Source: Streptomyces sp. AC558_RSS880
Lineage (GTDB): Bacteria; Actinomycetota; Actinomycetes; Streptomycetales; Streptomycetaceae
Assembly (NCBI RefSeq): GCF_019049255.1
Contig: NZ_JAGMUJ010000030.1
Span: 124,001-188,000 of the forward strand
Length of the DNA stretch: 64,000 nucleotides
Direction: 5' to 3'
The notes beneath the pieces were generated by a model that was not told the origin of the DNA, made no database searches, and worked only from the letters and a program-made list of their open reading frames with translations. A program made the translations under genes and the position numbers. This document shows, in pieces, positions 1-11,505 of this stretch; position 1 is the stretch's first letter, and every line of letters begins with the position of its first letter.

Positions 1-328
1 CGGCGAATCTTCGTTTCACCTTGTCTCCTCCGGGAGGTGGCCGTGGGGTGGGCCACACAGGATTGACATGGCATGAGCATGTCGGAGTGGCGAGAAGACT
101 CACAGTGATGGATGGGGCCAGTCAACGGAACGGGCGCCGAGAGGGCGAGGTTGTCCGAAAGCAGCACACGAGATCCGCTATGCGGACGCCGTCGGACAGC
201 CCGTCCGGCGTTTGAGGACGAGGCCCGTTCAGGGCCGAAAGGGGGGTCCGGGGGCGCAGCCCCCGGGGCGGGAACGGGAAGGGGCGGCGGGGGCGAAAAC
301 AACACCCCGGCCGCCCCGCCCCGCGGAA
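1..328. other. Left-edge intergenic region with a Streptomyces dispersed repeat
   Basis: I see no convincing gene here. Bases 200-276 hold a block (…CGTCCGGCGTTTGAGGACGAG… followed by a G-rich stretch and GGGGGCGCAGCCCCCGG) that I recognise from memory as a repeat scattered between Streptomyces genes. Inside it, 248-266 forms an 8-bp hairpin with a GCA loop (CCGGGGGC / GCCCCCGG). It lies just downstream of the leftward fumarase stop, so it could act as that gene's terminator. Confidence 0.6.
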
Positions 329-1999
329 CTACGCCAGCCCGGGCCCCCGCACCGGAATCGACGTGAACGTCGGCTGCTGCGGCGAAGGATCCTGGAAGAA
401 GTCATTCCCCTTGTCGTCGACCACGATGAACGCGGGGAAGTCCTCCACCTCGATCTTCCACACCGCCTCCATCCCGAGCTCCTCGTACTCGACGACCTCG
501 ACCTTCTTGATGCAGTCCTGCGCGAGCCGGGCCGCCGGCCCGCCGATCGACCCCAGGTAGAACCCGCCGTGCGCGTCGCACGCGTCGGTCACCTGCTTGC
601 TCCGGTTCCCCTTCGCCAGCATCACCTTGGACCCGCCGGCCGCCTGGAACTGCTCCACGTACGAGTCCATGCGCCCGGCCGTCGTCGGCCCGAAGGACCC
701 CGACGCGTACCCCTCCGGCGTCTTCGCGGGTCCCGCGTAGTACACCGGGTGGTCCTTCAGGTACTGCGGCATCTCCTCACCCGCGTCCAGCCGCTCCTTG
801 ATCTTGGCGTGCGCGATGTCGCGCGCCACGACCAGCGGTCCGGTAAGCGAGAGCCGGGTCTTGACCGGGTACTTGGTCAGCTCGGCGAGGATCTCGTCCA
901 TCGGCTGGTTGAGGTCGATCCTGACGACGTCGCCCTCCGGGTCGAGCTGCTCGTCCGTCGTCTCCGGAAGGAAGCGCGCCGGGTCGGTCTCCAGCTGCTC
1001 CAGGAACACGCCCTCGGCGGTGATCTTCGCGACCGCCTGGCGGTCGGCGGAGCAGGAGACGGCGATCGCGACCGGGCACGACGCCCCGTGCCGGGGCAGC
1101 CGCACCACCCGCACGTCGTGGCAGAAGTACTTGCCCCCGAACTGCGCCCCGATCCCGATCCTCTGCGTCAGCTCGAAGACCTTCTCCTCCAGCTCCTTGT
1201 CCCGGAAGCCGTGCCCGAGCGGCGACCCCTCGGAGGGGATCTCGTCCAGGTAGTGCGCGGAGGCGTACTTCGCGGTCTTCAGCGCGTACTCGGCCGACGT
1301 GCCGCCGACGACGATCGCCAGGTGGTACGGCGGACAGGCGGCCGTGCCCAGCGAACGGATCTTCTCCTCCAGGAACTTCATCATGGAGGCCTCGTTCAGG
1401 ACCGCCTTGGTCTCCTGGTAGAGGAACGACTTGTTGGCCGACCCGCCGCCCTTGGCCATGAACAGGAACTTGTACGCGCCGCCGTCCGTCGCGTACAGCT
1501 CGATCTGCGCGGGGAGGTTGGAACCGGTGTTCTTCTCCTCCCACATGGTGAGCGGAGCCATCTGCGAGTAGCGCAGGTTCAGGTTCTGGTACGCGTCGTA
1601 GATGCCCCGGGACAGGGCCTCCTCGTCACGTCCCTCCGTCAGCACGTTCTGCCCGCGCTTGCCCATGACGATCGCCGTACCGGTGTCCTGGCACATCGGC
1701 AGCACGCCCGCCGCCGCGATGTTCGCGTTCTTCAGCAGGTCGAGCGCCACGAACTTGTCGTTGCCCGACGCCTCGGGGTCGTCGATGATGCGGCGCAGCT
1801 GCGCCAGGTGGGCCGGGCGCAGATAGTGCTGGATGTCGTGGACGGCCTCCTCGGCGAGCTTGCGCAGCGCCTCCGGCTCCACCTTGAGGAACGTCCGCCC
1901 GTCGGCCTCGAAGGTGGAGACACCTTCGGAGGTCACCAGCCGGTAGGGGGTGGTGTCCTCCCCCATGGGGAGCAGATCGGCGTACTCGAACTCAGGCAT
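329..1999 (-). CDS. fumB: Fumarate hydratase, class I (iron-sulfur)
   Basis: Catalyses fumarate + water to L-malate in the TCA cycle. The 556-residue protein has both class I parts. The N-terminal Fe-S hydrolyase half carries conserved cysteines in [21 protein letters not shown] and [10 protein letters not shown]. The C-terminal Fe-S hydrolyase beta part contains [15 protein letters not shown] and [10 protein letters not shown]. Cysteines from the first part are expected to ligate a [4Fe-4S] cluster. The start at 1999 (MPEFEYADL) is preferred over ATG 2008 because GAGGA lies 9 nt upstream of it but directly abuts the other. The gene is monocistronic and divergent from the DUF1707 gene. The symbol follows S. 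coelicolor usage as recalled; the class I assignment is firm. Confidence 0.95.
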   Translation of the reverse strand: MPEFEYADLLPMGEDTTPYRLVTSEGVSTFEADGRTFLKVEPEALRKLAEEAVHDIQHYLRPAHLAQLRRIIDDPEASGNDKFVALDLLKNANIAAAGVLPMCQDTGTAIVMGKRGQNVLTEGRDEEALSRGIYDAYQNLNLRYSQMAPLTMWEEKNTGSNLPAQIELYATDGGAYKFLFMAKGGGSANKSFLYQETKAVLNEASMMKFLEEKIRSLGTAACPPYHLAIVVGGTSAEYALKTAKYASAHYLDEIPSEGSPLGHGFRDKELEEKVFELTQRIGIGAQFGGKYFCHDVRVVRLPRHGASCPVAIAVSCSADRQAVAKITAEGVFLEQLETDPARFLPETTDEQLDPEGDVVRIDLNQPMDEILAELTKYPVKTRLSLTGPLVVARDIAHAKIKERLDAGEEMPQYLKDHPVYYAGPAKTPEGYASGSFGPTTAGRMDSYVEQFQAAGGSKVMLAKGNRSKQVTDACDAHGGFYLGSIGGPAARLAQDCIKKVEVVEYEELGMEAVWKIEVEDFPAFIVVDDKGNDFFQDPSPQQPTFTSIPVRGPGLA

Positions 2000-2154
2000 C
2001 TCGCCCATTCCTCACTCGACAGACGGCCGCCCGCCGACGTTGGCGGGCGCCCACCAGCGTAGGACCTGCTCCTCGTGGCGGACTTGTGAGGTTGTCCTCA
2101 GTTGTCCCCGCCGAGGGGTAGTCGCGATCTATCGCGTTTCGGTACGCTGGTGCC

Positions 2155-2850
2155 GTGGACCTTCAGAAGCACGCCCAGCAGCCGGACACGGCACCGCGGA
2201 CGGCCGAGCTGCGCGCCTCCGACGCCGACCGGGACCGTATCGCCGACCTCCTGCGCGAGGCCCTCGCCGAGGGCCGCCTCACCGCCGACGAGCACGCGGA
2301 GCGCGTCGAGGGCGTGCTGGCCGCCAAGACGGTGGGGGAGCTGGACGTGTTCATCCAGGACCTGCCGATAGCCCACCAGCGGCGCGCGGCACACGCCTCC
2401 GTCCCCAGCCGCCCCACCGCGGGCGCGATCCCGATGGACCCCGACGACAACGTGGTCGCGGTGTTCAGCGCCGCCACCCGCAAGGGCCGCTGGCGCACCG
2501 GCCGCCGCATTCACGCGTACGCGATCTTCGGCAGCGTCGAGATCGACCTCAGCGAGGCGCTGTTCGACCACCAGCAGGTCATGATCAAGGCGTTCTCCGT
2601 GTTCGGCAGCGTCGAGGTCCGCGTCCCGGAGAACGTGTCGCTGCGCGGCATGGGCGGCGGCGTGCTCGGCGCCTTCGAGGTGGACACGCTCGACGCGACC
2701 GACGACGAGGCCCCGGTGGTCTACGTCGACGGCTGGGCGGTGCTGGGCAGCGTCGAGGCGCGGCCCAAGCGCGGCAAGCTCGTGGCGGACATCCTCGACC
2801 GGGTGCAGCGCACGGTCGACAGGAGCATGCGCAAACACCTGGGCCACTGA
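2155..2850 (+). CDS. DUF1707 domain protein with LiaF-like C-terminus
   Basis: A soluble 231-residue protein starting at GTG. Residues about 18-75 match the DUF1707 pattern common in actinobacteria (LRASDADRDRIADLLREALAEGRLTADEHAERV…AKTVGELD). After a short linker, residues about 125-205 contain repeated FGSVEI/FGSVEVRVPENV strands typical of the cell-wall-active antibiotic response (LiaF C-terminal, DUF2154) beta fold. No membrane segment is visible. DUF1707 has no settled role, and the LiaF-like part suggests envelope-stress sensing by inference only. Divergent from fumarase and upstream of the wbl gene. Confidence 0.85.
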   Translation: MDLQKHAQQPDTAPRTAELRASDADRDRIADLLREALAEGRLTADEHAERVEGVLAAKTVGELDVFIQDLPIAHQRRAAHASVPSRPTAGAIPMDPDDNVVAVFSAATRKGRWRTGRRIHAYAIFGSVEIDLSEALFDHQQVMIKAFSVFGSVEVRVPENVSLRGMGGGVLGAFEVDTLDATDDEAPVVYVDGWAVLGSVEARPKRGKLVADILDRVQRTVDRSMRKHLGH

Positions 2851-2944
2851 CGTACGGATAGGAACTCAGTGCATAGGCGCGCGCACATCGGGTAAGCCTT
2901 GCTGCATCGTGTCTCGCTTGCGAAGCCGTCGTCAGGAGTAGACC

Positions 2945-3319
2945 GTGCTGCAACCGCCGCATTCGTCCCTGCAGATAGCCGCTGTTCCGGCCCAGCGAGC
3001 GGTAGCGCGGGACAGGGACCAGGACGCCCCCTGGCACACCGAGGCGGTGTGCCGGCGCGACGAGGCGGGGCTGTTCTTCGCACCCTCGAAGGAACCCACC
3101 GCCGCCCGGCTCTCCCGCGAGGAGGCGGCCAAGCGTGTCTGCGCCCGCTGCCCGGTGATGGTCGAGTGCCGCGAGCACGCCCTGCTCCAGCCCGAGCCCT
3201 ACGGCGTCTGGGGCGGCCTCACCGCCGCCGAACGCCGCGTGGTCCTGGCCCGCCGCAGGCGCCGCGAAATGGAACTGAAGAAGACCCCCCGCCCGGGCCG
3301 CATCGCGGCGGCGGGCTGA
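2945..3319 (+). CDS. WhiB-like (Wbl) iron-sulfur transcription factor
   Basis: A 124-residue Wbl protein. The four cluster-ligating cysteines are at about 36, 66, 69 and 75 (AVC…VCARCPVMVEC), followed by the family turn motif YGVWGGLTAAER at about 86-97 and an Arg/Lys-rich DNA-binding tail (RRRRREMELKK). Wbl proteins bind [4Fe-4S] clusters and usually act with a principal sigma factor. GTG 2945 has AGGAG at 2934-2938. By position next to glpX it is probably the orthologue of S. coelicolor wblI (recalled, not checked), so I leave the symbol empty. A strong hairpin follows the stop. Confidence 0.93.
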   Translation: MLQPPHSSLQIAAVPAQRAVARDRDQDAPWHTEAVCRRDEAGLFFAPSKEPTAARLSREEAAKRVCARCPVMVECREHALLQPEPYGVWGGLTAAERRVVLARRRRREMELKKTPRPGRIAAAG

Positions 3320-3339
3320 CACGAACGCGCGCAACGAGC

Positions 3340-3369
3340 AAGGCGCCCCCTCCGCACAGGGGGCGCCTT
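3340..3369 (+). terminator. Rho-independent-like terminator of the wbl gene
   Basis: Perfect 11-bp stem AAGGCGCCCCC / GGGGGCGCCTT with an 8-nt loop, 20 nt after the stop codon. No long U-tract follows, as is usual in Streptomyces. Confidence 0.8.
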
Positions 3370-3397
3370 CTCACACCGGCCAGGGGCAGCTCACCTC

Positions 3398-3440
3398 AGG
3401 GGCGCGGGGCTGTGACACATGCGGCCCCGCCACGTGAGCG
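3398..3440. repeat. Streptomyces intergenic repeat (GGGGCGCGGGGCTGT type)
   Basis: The block starting AGGGGCGCGGGGCTGT and containing ATGCGGCCCCGCC resembles another sequence that I recall recurring between genes in many Streptomyces genomes. It sits between the convergent wbl and glpX genes. Confidence 0.5.
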
Positions 3441-3503
3441 TGCCCGGCCGCAGCGCCCCCGCACTCACTCCCGCGCCGCAGGCCCCCGCACCGAAGTGAC
3501 GTT

Positions 3504-4538
3504 TCACTTGGCCCGGTCGAAGTCGATCGCGCTGTAAGCCCGCAGCTTGCTGAGCCGGTGCTCGGAGTCGATCCTCCGTACCGTCCCCGACTTGGACCGC
3601 ATCACGATGGAATCGGTCGTGGCCGTCTCCGACCGGTACCGCACCCCGCGCAGCAGCTCACCGTCGGTGATGCCCGTCGCCACGAAGAACACGTTGTCCC
3701 CGGTGACCAGGTCCTCCGTGGTCAGCACCCGGTCGAGATCGTGCCCCGCGTCGACCGCCCGCTGCCGCTCCTCGTCGTCCTTCGGCCACAGCTTGCCCTG
3801 GATGGTGCCGCCCAGGCACTTCACCGCGCAGGCCGAGATGATGCCCTCGGGGGTGCCGCCGACGCCGAGCAGGAGGTCGATGCCGGTGCCCTCGCGCAGC
3901 GCGAGGATGGAGCCGGCCACGTCACCGTCGGAGATCAGCTTGATGCGCGCTCCGGTCTCCCGGATCTCCTTGATGATGCCCTCGTGCCGCGGCCGGTCGA
4001 GGATCACCACGGTGACGTCCTCGGGGGTGGCCCGCTTGGCCTTGGCGACCCGGCGGATGTTCACGTTCACCGGCGCGTTGATGTCGACGAAGTCGGCGGC
4101 CTCCGGCCCGGTGACCAGCTTGTCCATGTAGAACACGGCCGACGGGTCGAACATCGAGCCGCGCTCGGCGGCCGCCAGCACCGCGATGGCGTTCGACATG
4201 CCCTTGGCGGTCAGCGTCGTGCCGTCGATCGGGTCGACGGCGATGTCGCACTCCGGGCCGGTCCCGTCGCCCACACGCTCCCCGTTGAAGAGCATCGGGG
4301 CCTCGTCCTTCTCGCCCTCGCCGATGACGACGACGCCGTTCATCGAGACGGTGGAGACGAGGGTGCGCATGGCGCGCACCGCGGCACCGTCGGCGCCGTT
4401 CTTGTCACCGCGCCCTACCCAGCGGCCCGCGGCCATCGCCGCGGCCTCGGTGACCCGTACGAGCTCCAGGGCGAGGTTGCGGTCGGGGGCCTCGGAGGGG
4501 ACATCGAGCTCGGACGGCAAGTGATGGTGTTCGGTCAT
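3504..4538 (-). CDS. glpX: Fructose-1,6-bisphosphatase class II (GlpX)
   Basis: Hydrolyses fructose-1,6-bisphosphate to fructose-6-phosphate in gluconeogenesis; class II enzymes are the usual FBPase of actinobacteria. The 344-residue protein shows the lithium-sensitive phosphatase metal motif DPIDGTT in [16 protein letters not shown], the acidic metal-binding loop [11 protein letters not shown], and [12 protein letters not shown] near the substrate site. The start at 4538 ([10 protein letters not shown]) has AAAGGTG upstream. The frame stays open to 5333, but the extension crosses the DUF4245 gene and is not credible. Divergent from the DUF4245 gene, with a 126-nt shared promoter region. Confidence 0.96.
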   Translation of the reverse strand: MTEHHHLPSELDVPSEAPDRNLALELVRVTEAAAMAAGRWVGRGDKNGADGAAVRAMRTLVSTVSMNGVVVIGEGEKDEAPMLFNGERVGDGTGPECDIAVDPIDGTTLTAKGMSNAIAVLAAAERGSMFDPSAVFYMDKLVTGPEAADFVDINAPVNVNIRRVAKAKRATPEDVTVVILDRPRHEGIIKEIRETGARIKLISDGDVAGSILALREGTGIDLLLGVGGTPEGIISACAVKCLGGTIQGKLWPKDDEERQRAVDAGHDLDRVLTTEDLVTGDNVFFVATGITDGELLRGVRYRSETATTDSIVMRSKSGTVRRIDSEHRLSKLRAYSAIDFDRAK

Positions 4539-4664
4539 CGGAGCGCACCTTTCTGTACGACGACGGCCGGATGAGGGTGTGGGGCACGACTCTATCGCCA
4601 GTCCGACAAAATGAGCAGGGCCCCCCACGGATGAGCGCACCGGGCACCTGCGACGATAGGGGGC

Positions 4665-5189
4665 GTGGCAGGAACGAAGAGCGTGCAGAAAACGGCCCGG
4701 GACATGATCCTCTCCCTGGCCCTCATCATGCTCGTGGCGGGAGTGGTCTGGCTGTTCATCCCGCACGAGGACGGTGAACCCGACCTCAAGCGGGTCGACT
4801 ACCGGGTCGACCTGCTCACGGCCCGCCGGGCCGCCTCCTACCCCGTCGCCGCGCCCGAGGGGCTGCCCGAGGCGTGGAAGCCCACCTCCGTCCGCTACCG
4901 GGGCGCCGAGTCCGAGGCCTGGCACCTCGGCTTCCGCGCCCCCGACGGGGAGTACGTGGCGGTCGAGCAGTCCACCGGCAAGCGGTCGGAGTTCATCGAG
5001 GACAGCACGCAGGGCGCCGCGAAGACGGAGGCCACGCAGCGGATCGACGGCAAGACCTGGACGCGCTACGAGGGCGACCACTACGACGCGCTGGTGCTGG
5101 AGGGCACCGAGGGCTCGACCACGGTGGTGACCGGCACGGGATCGTTCGGCCGGCTGGCGGAGATGGCCGGGGCGCTGCGCACGGAGTGA
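4665..5189 (+). CDS. DUF4245 membrane-anchored protein
   Basis: A 174-residue protein with a short basic N-terminus, one membrane segment at about 13-33 ([19 protein letters not shown]) and an extracytoplasmic domain matching the DUF4245 pattern ([40 protein letters not shown]-like end). The pairing of DUF4245 with glpX and exonuclease VII is, as I recall, conserved across actinobacteria, but the function is unknown. The gene ends just before a large palindrome that separates it from the convergent nitroreductase gene. Confidence 0.85.
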   Translation: MAGTKSVQKTARDMILSLALIMLVAGVVWLFIPHEDGEPDLKRVDYRVDLLTARRAASYPVAAPEGLPEAWKPTSVRYRGAESEAWHLGFRAPDGEYVAVEQSTGKRSEFIEDSTQGAAKTEATQRIDGKTWTRYEGDHYDALVLEGTEGSTTVVTGTGSFGRLAEMAGALRTE

Positions 5190-5208
5190 GGAAGACGCAC
5201 GAGGACGC

Positions 5209-5260
5209 ACAGGGGCGGGGCCCCGTCGGATCGGCCGATCCGACGGGGCCCCGCCCCTGT
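5209..5260. terminator. 52-bp perfect palindrome, bidirectional terminator
   Basis: Every base from 5209 to 5260 pairs: each 26-nt arm begins ACAGGGGCGGGGCCCCG, and the two arms meet at CGG/CCG. It lies 19 nt after the DUF4245 stop and 18 nt before the nitroreductase stop. The symmetry suits a terminator for both convergent transcripts. Confidence 0.9.
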
Positions 5261-5278
5261 GGTCCGTGCTGGTGACGC

Positions 5279-5869
5279 TCAGACGGTGGTGACGACCTGC
5301 TCGTACTCCAGACGCGGGGAGCGGGGGAACCACGCGTCCGGTCCGGGGCGGCCGATGTTGACGACCATCAGCGGGGTGTGGTCGTCGTCCAGGAACTCCT
5401 TGCGGACGCCCTCGAAGTCGAGGCCGGTCATCGGGCCGGCGGCCAGGCCGGCGGCGCGCACGCCGACGATGAAGTAGGCGGCCTGGAGGGCGGCGTTCAT
5501 CGCCGCGGCGCTTTCCCGCACCGGGCGCTCGCTGAAGAAGGCGTCCTTGGCCTGCGGGAAGTGCGGGAGCAGGGCGGGGAGCTCCTCGTGGAACTCGTTG
5601 TCCGCGGACAGGATGGCGACCAGCGGGGCGGCGGCGGTCTTGGCCTGGTTGCCTTCCGCCAGGTGCCGGACGAGACGCTCGCGGGCCTCGGGGGAGCGGA
5701 CCAGGGTGATGCGCAGGGGGCTCTGGTTGAAGGCGGTGGGGCCGTACTTGACCAGGTCGTAGATCGCCCGCACCTGCTCGTCGGTCACCGGCTCGTCAGT
5801 GAACGTGTTGGCGGTGCGCGCCTCGCGGAACAGCAGGTCCTGGGCGGCGGGGTCAAGGGCGAGAGACAT
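5279..5869 (-). CDS. Nitroreductase family protein (RutE-like malonic semialdehyde reductase)
   Basis: A 196-residue FMN-dependent nitroreductase-fold protein. Visible features are the early [29 protein letters not shown] segment (phosphate/FMN-binding Arg/Ser region), [19 protein letters not shown] and the C-terminal [21 protein letters not shown]. These match the RutE/HadB subgroup that reduces malonic semialdehyde or similar aldehydes. The true substrate cannot be told from sequence. The start at 5869 follows GAGAAGG; the longer reading frame to 5968 would cover the promoter. A MarR-like operator overlaps the predicted -35 box. Confidence 0.88.
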   Translation of the reverse strand: MSLALDPAAQDLLFREARTANTFTDEPVTDEQVRAIYDLVKYGPTAFNQSPLRITLVRSPEARERLVRHLAEGNQAKTAAAPLVAILSADNEFHEELPALLPHFPQAKDAFFSERPVRESAAAMNAALQAAYFIVGVRAAGLAAGPMTGLDFEGVRKEFLDDDHTPLMVVNIGRPGPDAWFPRSPRLEYEQVVTTV

Positions 5870-5939
5870 GCGTGAACCTTCTCGGGGGTACGTCGGTCCG
5901 TCTGTCCGTGCAGGGGCCACGGACCGGTTGACGGACTCG

Positions 5940-5970
5940 ACCGTACGCCTATGAAGTTCAATGCTCAACT
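5940..5970 (-). promoter_or_regulatory. Nitroreductase promoter with MarR-like operator
   Basis: On the minus strand TTGAGC (5968-5963) and TACGGT (5945-5940) are separated by exactly 17 nt. An imperfect inverted repeat, AGTT-CAATGCTC-AACT (5955-5970), overlaps the -35 box; its shape resembles MarR-family sites. This would place the gene under a ligand-released repressor. No marR gene lies beside it. Confidence 0.55.
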
Positions 5971-6001
5971 AAATGCGGAGCCCGGTGATTCACTTCACGT
6001 C

Positions 6002-6271
6002 TCAGGCCTCCCCGGCGTCCTCCGCCCCGGACTCCTCCGACCCGGCGTCCTCCTCCGCGAGCGCCGCGTCCAGCCGGGCCCGCGCCCCGTCCAGCCGGCG
6101 CCGGCACACCCTGGCCAGCTCCTCGCCCCGCTCCCAGAGCGCGAGGGACTCCTCCAGCGTCGTACCGCCCGCCTCCAGCCGTCGTACGACCTCGATCAGC
6201 TCGTCCCTCGCCTGCTCGTACCCGAGCGCCTCGGCCGTCGCCGCCGCCGTCTGCTCCGTCTTGCCGGTCAT
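6002..6271 (-). CDS. xseB: Exodeoxyribonuclease VII small subunit
   Basis: An 89-residue helical protein with the XseB signature ([35 protein letters not shown]) followed by an acidic tail. Several copies bind XseA to form exonuclease VII, which degrades single-stranded DNA in both directions. Its ATG overlaps the xseA stop by 4 nt (6268-6271), so the pair is translationally coupled. Confidence 0.95.
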   Translation of the reverse strand: MTGKTEQTAAATAEALGYEQARDELIEVVRRLEAGGTTLEESLALWERGEELARVCRRRLDGARARLDAALAEEDAGSEESGAEDAGEA

Positions 6272-7491
6272 CCGTCCACCCTCTGTGTATCGACTCGAAC
6301 TGTGAACTCGCCCTCGGACACCCGCGCCCGCAGGGCCTCGCCGGCCTCCACCTCGGCCGGATCCCGCACCGCGTGCCCGTCCGCCCGCTGGAGCACGGCG
6401 TACCCGCGCTTCAACGTCGCGGCGGGGGACAGGGCCACCACGCGCGCGTGCGTGTGCGTCAGCTCGGAGTCGGCCCGGTCCAGCTGGTACCGCAGCGAGC
6501 GCCGGCCCCGCTCCAGCAGCGCCGTGACCTCCTCCGCCCGCGCGTCGACCATCCGCTGCGGATCCTGGATCGAGGGCCGGGCCAGCGCATGGGCCAGCCC
6601 ACGCTCCTCCCGCTCCAGCAGCGCCTGGACCGAGCGCCGCGCGCGGTCGCGCAGCATCCGTACCCGCTCGTACTCCTCACCCACGTCCGGCACCACCTTC
6701 TTGGCGGCGTCGGTCGGCGTGGAGGCGCGCAGATCGGCCACGTGGTCGAGCAGCGGGTTGTCCGGCTCGTGCCCGATCGCGGAGACGACCGGCGTACGGC
6801 ACGCCGCCACCGCCCGCACCAGCTGCTCGTCGGAGAACGGCAGCAGGTCCTCCACGCTGCCGCCGCCCCGCGCCACGATGATCACGTCCACCTCGTCGAC
6901 CGCGTCCAGCTCCTTCACGGCCTGGACCACCTGTGGCACCGCGTGCACCCCCTGCACGGGCACGTTGCGCACCTCGAAGCGCACGGCCGGCCACCGGTGC
7001 CGTGCGTTCTCCAGCACGTCCCGCTCGGCCGCCGAGGCGCGCCCGCACACCAGCCCGATCAGCCGCGGCAGGAACGGCAGCGGCTTCTTCCGCTCCGGCG
7101 CGAACAGGCCCTCCCGCGCGAGCGACTTCTTCAGCTGCTCAAGGCGCGCCAGCAGCTCACCCACCCCCACCGGTCTGATCTCGGCGGCCCTGAGCGACAG
7201 CTGCCCGCGCGGCGCGTACCACTCCGGCTTGCAGTGCACCACCACCCGCGCGCCCTCGCTCACCACGTCCGCGACGGCGTCGAACACCTGCCGGTAACAG
7301 GTCACGCCCACCGAGACGTCGTACGACGGGTCGCGCAGCGTCAGGAACACCACCCCGGCGCCCGGCCGCCGCGACAACTGGGTGATCTGCCCCTCGACCC
7401 ACACCGCGCCGAGCCGGTCGATCCACCCCCCGATCAGCCGCGACACCTCACCGACGGGCAGCGGCGCTTCCGCAGACGTGTTGAGAGCCAT
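6268..7491 (-). CDS. xseA: Exodeoxyribonuclease VII large subunit
   Basis: A 407-residue protein with an N-terminal OB-fold ([25 protein letters not shown]…VVFLTLRD), the catalytic exonuclease VII core ([56 protein letters not shown]) and a C-terminal coiled-coil with [12 protein letters not shown]. It cuts single-stranded DNA to acid-soluble oligonucleotides with XseB. The start at 7491 ([11 protein letters not shown]) was chosen; a GTG 30 nt upstream is possible. Divergent from ispH across about 65 nt. Confidence 0.95.
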   Translation of the reverse strand: MALNTSAEAPLPVGEVSRLIGGWIDRLGAVWVEGQITQLSRRPGAGVVFLTLRDPSYDVSVGVTCYRQVFDAVADVVSEGARVVVHCKPEWYAPRGQLSLRAAEIRPVGVGELLARLEQLKKSLAREGLFAPERKKPLPFLPRLIGLVCGRASAAERDVLENARHRWPAVRFEVRNVPVQGVHAVPQVVQAVKELDAVDEVDVIIVARGGGSVEDLLPFSDEQLVRAVAACRTPVVSAIGHEPDNPLLDHVADLRASTPTDAAKKVVPDVGEEYERVRMLRDRARRSVQALLEREERGLAHALARPSIQDPQRMVDARAEEVTALLERGRRSLRYQLDRADSELTHTHARVVALSPAATLKRGYAVLQRADGHAVRDPAEVEAGEALRARVSEGEFTVRVDTQRVDG

Positions 7492-7556
7492 GCCCGCGAG
7501 AGTAGTGCGCCCCACCGACAACGCACCGTGACCGCGCCCCCGAGCGCGGCCTTACG

Positions 7557-8576
7557 ATGGGACGCATGACCGCTTCGCCTGGCCGCCGTGTCCTGCTCGC
7601 CGCCCCCCGTGGCTACTGCGCGGGAGTGGACCGCGCCGTGATCGCCGTCGAGAAGGCCCTCGAGCAGTACGGGGCCCCCGTCTACGTCCGGCACGAGATC
7701 GTGCACAACAAATACGTCGTGCAGACCCTGGAGAAGAAGGGCGCGATCTTCGTCGAGCGGACGGAGGAGGTCCCGCCGGGCAACATCGTCATGTTCTCCG
7801 CGCACGGTGTCGCCCCCGTCGTCCACGAGGAGGCCGCGCGCGGCCGGCTCGCCACCATCGACGCCACCTGCCCGCTGGTCACCAAGGTCCACAAGGAAGC
7901 CGTCCGCTTCGCCAACGACGACTACGACATCCTCCTGATCGGCCACGAGGGCCACGAGGAGGTCATCGGCACCTCCGGCGAGGCCCCGGACCACATCCAG
8001 CTCGTCGACGGGCCGGGCGACGTGGCGAAGGTCGAGGTCCGCGACCCCTCCAAGGTCGTCTGGCTCTCCCAGACCACGCTGAGCGTCGACGAGACCATGG
8101 AGACCGTCGACGCGCTGAAGGAGAAGTTCCCCCAGCTGATCTCCCCGCCCAGCGACGACATCTGCTACGCCACGCAGAACCGCCAGCTCGCGGTCAAGCA
8201 GATGGGCGCCGAGGCGGACCTGGTGATCGTGGTCGGCTCGCGCAACTCCTCCAACTCCAAGCGGCTGGTGGAGGTCGCCAAGCTGGCCGGCGCCCGCGCG
8301 TCGTACCTGGTGGACTTCGCCGACGAGATCGACGAGGCCTGGCTGGAGGGCGTGACCACGGTCGGCGTCACCTCGGGCGCCTCGGTGCCGGAGATCCTCG
8401 TCGAGCAGGTCCTCGAATGGCTGTCGCGGCGCGGCTTCGAGGACGTCGAGATCGTCAAGGCCGCCGAGGAGTCCATCATCTTCTCGCTGCCCAAGGAGCT
8501 CCGCCGCGACCTGCGCGAGGAGGCGGCGGCCCTGGTGGCCGAGCGTGGCGGATCCGGGGCGGATTCCGCGCGGTGA
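7557..8576 (+). CDS. ispH: 4-hydroxy-3-methylbut-2-enyl diphosphate reductase (IspH/LytB)
   Basis: Last step of the MEP isoprenoid pathway: HMBPP is reduced to IPP and DMAPP by a [4Fe-4S] enzyme. The three cluster cysteines appear in [26 protein letters not shown] and [12 protein letters not shown]. The substrate-binding histidines are in [13 protein letters not shown] and SAHGVAP, and the catalytic Glu region follows. Length 339 (or 336 from ATG 7566, MTASPGRR) is normal. Neither start has a good ribosome binding site. Confidence 0.96.
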   Translation: MGRMTASPGRRVLLAAPRGYCAGVDRAVIAVEKALEQYGAPVYVRHEIVHNKYVVQTLEKKGAIFVERTEEVPPGNIVMFSAHGVAPVVHEEAARGRLATIDATCPLVTKVHKEAVRFANDDYDILLIGHEGHEEVIGTSGEAPDHIQLVDGPGDVAKVEVRDPSKVVWLSQTTLSVDETMETVDALKEKFPQLISPPSDDICYATQNRQLAVKQMGAEADLVIVVGSRNSSNSKRLVEVAKLAGARASYLVDFADEIDEAWLEGVTTVGVTSGASVPEILVEQVLEWLSRRGFEDVEIVKAAEESIIFSLPKELRRDLREEAAALVAERGGSGADSAR

Positions 8577-8647
8577 CGGTGGAGCGGGTGTGACGGTCAC
8601 GGAGGCCGACTGACGTGACTGTCCGTCGTACGTCGTAACGTAGGGCC

Positions 8648-9394
<747 letters not shown>

Positions 9395-9397
9395 GGC

Positions 9398-9985
9398 TCA
9401 CGGCCGGGCGGGGCGGTTCCGCGCGGTGCGCCGGTTGGCCGCGCGGACCCGGCGCATCCTGCGGGAGAGCACGATCAGACCCGCGACCAGCGTCCCGCCG
9501 TAGAGCCACCCGGCCTGGGTGGCGAGGCCCGTCACCATGCCCATCAGCCGGTCGAGGAGGCCGCCGTCGCCGTGGTCGGCGACCGGGGCCAGCCCCACGG
9601 CGAAGGCGATCGGCACCACGACGGGCGCGACGAGCAGGTCCCCCTCGCGCACCCACAGCGCGGTCAGCACGCACACCGGCAGGAAGAGCACGCCGTACAC
9701 GGTCCCCGACGCCCCGAACAGCGCCTCGGTCAGCAGACCGAGGACGAGCATCACCAGCCCGCAGAACAGGGTCGAGCCCAGCCCGGTGAGCCGGGGGTTG
9801 GGCAGCCGCCGGGCCGCGGGCGGGGGAGCGGGCCGGCCCTCCGGCACACGGGCGGGCCGCCTGACCCCGCCCCCCGTCGCCCTCCCCGCCTGCGCGGGCA
9901 GCGGAGGCTTGACCGGTCCGGCCGGGCTGTCACGTCGCGGTCCGTACCGTCCGTACCGCGCGGGTCGCGTCCTGTGTTGCTCCAC
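9398..9985 (-). CDS. DUF6542-like small integral membrane protein
   Basis: 195 residues from GTG 9985. A Pro/Arg-rich N-terminus of about 75 residues is followed by four membrane segments (GLGSTLFCGLVMLVLGLL; YGVLFLPVCVLTALWV; LLVAPVVVPIAFAVGLAP; AGWLYGGTLVAGLIVL) and an Arg-rich tail. This layout resembles DUF6542 proteins next to ychF in streptomycetes. Function unknown. Divergent from ychF. Confidence 0.75.
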   Translation of the reverse strand: MEQHRTRPARYGRYGPRRDSPAGPVKPPLPAQAGRATGGGVRRPARVPEGRPAPPPAARRLPNPRLTGLGSTLFCGLVMLVLGLLTEALFGASGTVYGVLFLPVCVLTALWVREGDLLVAPVVVPIAFAVGLAPVADHGDGGLLDRLMGMVTGLATQAGWLYGGTLVAGLIVLSRRMRRVRAANRRTARNRPARP

Positions 9986-10166
9986 AGCACCAACGTAGGT
10001 CGTTTTATGTGCCGAACAGCCCGTCAGACACGCCGGGGATCGGAGTCCGGCCGGACGTTCGACACACCGCCGGGTCGCGGGCGGGCACGCCGTAGACTGG
10101 TGGATCGGCCCACGCAGCCCAGTCGGCCGGTCCTCGCCCCCATCCTCACGTACGGGAAGTCGCAAC

Positions 10167-11255
<1,089 letters not shown>

Positions 11256-11304
11256 CCGGATGAAGTGACATCACGTCGCTCACGTGGCAAACACACAGGT
11301 CAGG

Positions 11305-11334
11305 AGGGGGCGGACTCGATCGAGTCCGCCCCCT
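11305..11334 (+). terminator. Terminator downstream of ychF
   Basis: A 30-bp perfect palindrome: AGGGGGCGGACTCGA meets its own complement. It is followed by TCGTCTTT, and sits 50 nt after the ychF stop. Confidence 0.85.
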
Positions 11335-11505
11335 TCGTCTTTACCGTGAGCCGGCTTCTCAGGGTTGGCGATGGAGCTCCAGGTTTTTTCGGCGGATGCC
11401 GGGGTTCGGCGACCTGGAGGTCCGTCGCTGCGGAGGGAGCGCCGGGCGCGGCACCACTGTGGCTTCACCAGGCGTCCCGTGAAGATTGTTCTCGTCTGTC
11501 TCAGG

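Noticed and set aside
4539..5333. Upstream extension of glpX to a 609-residue protein
   Set aside because: The extra part runs through the divergent DUF4245 gene and the palindrome. The family's N-terminus fits the start at 4538.
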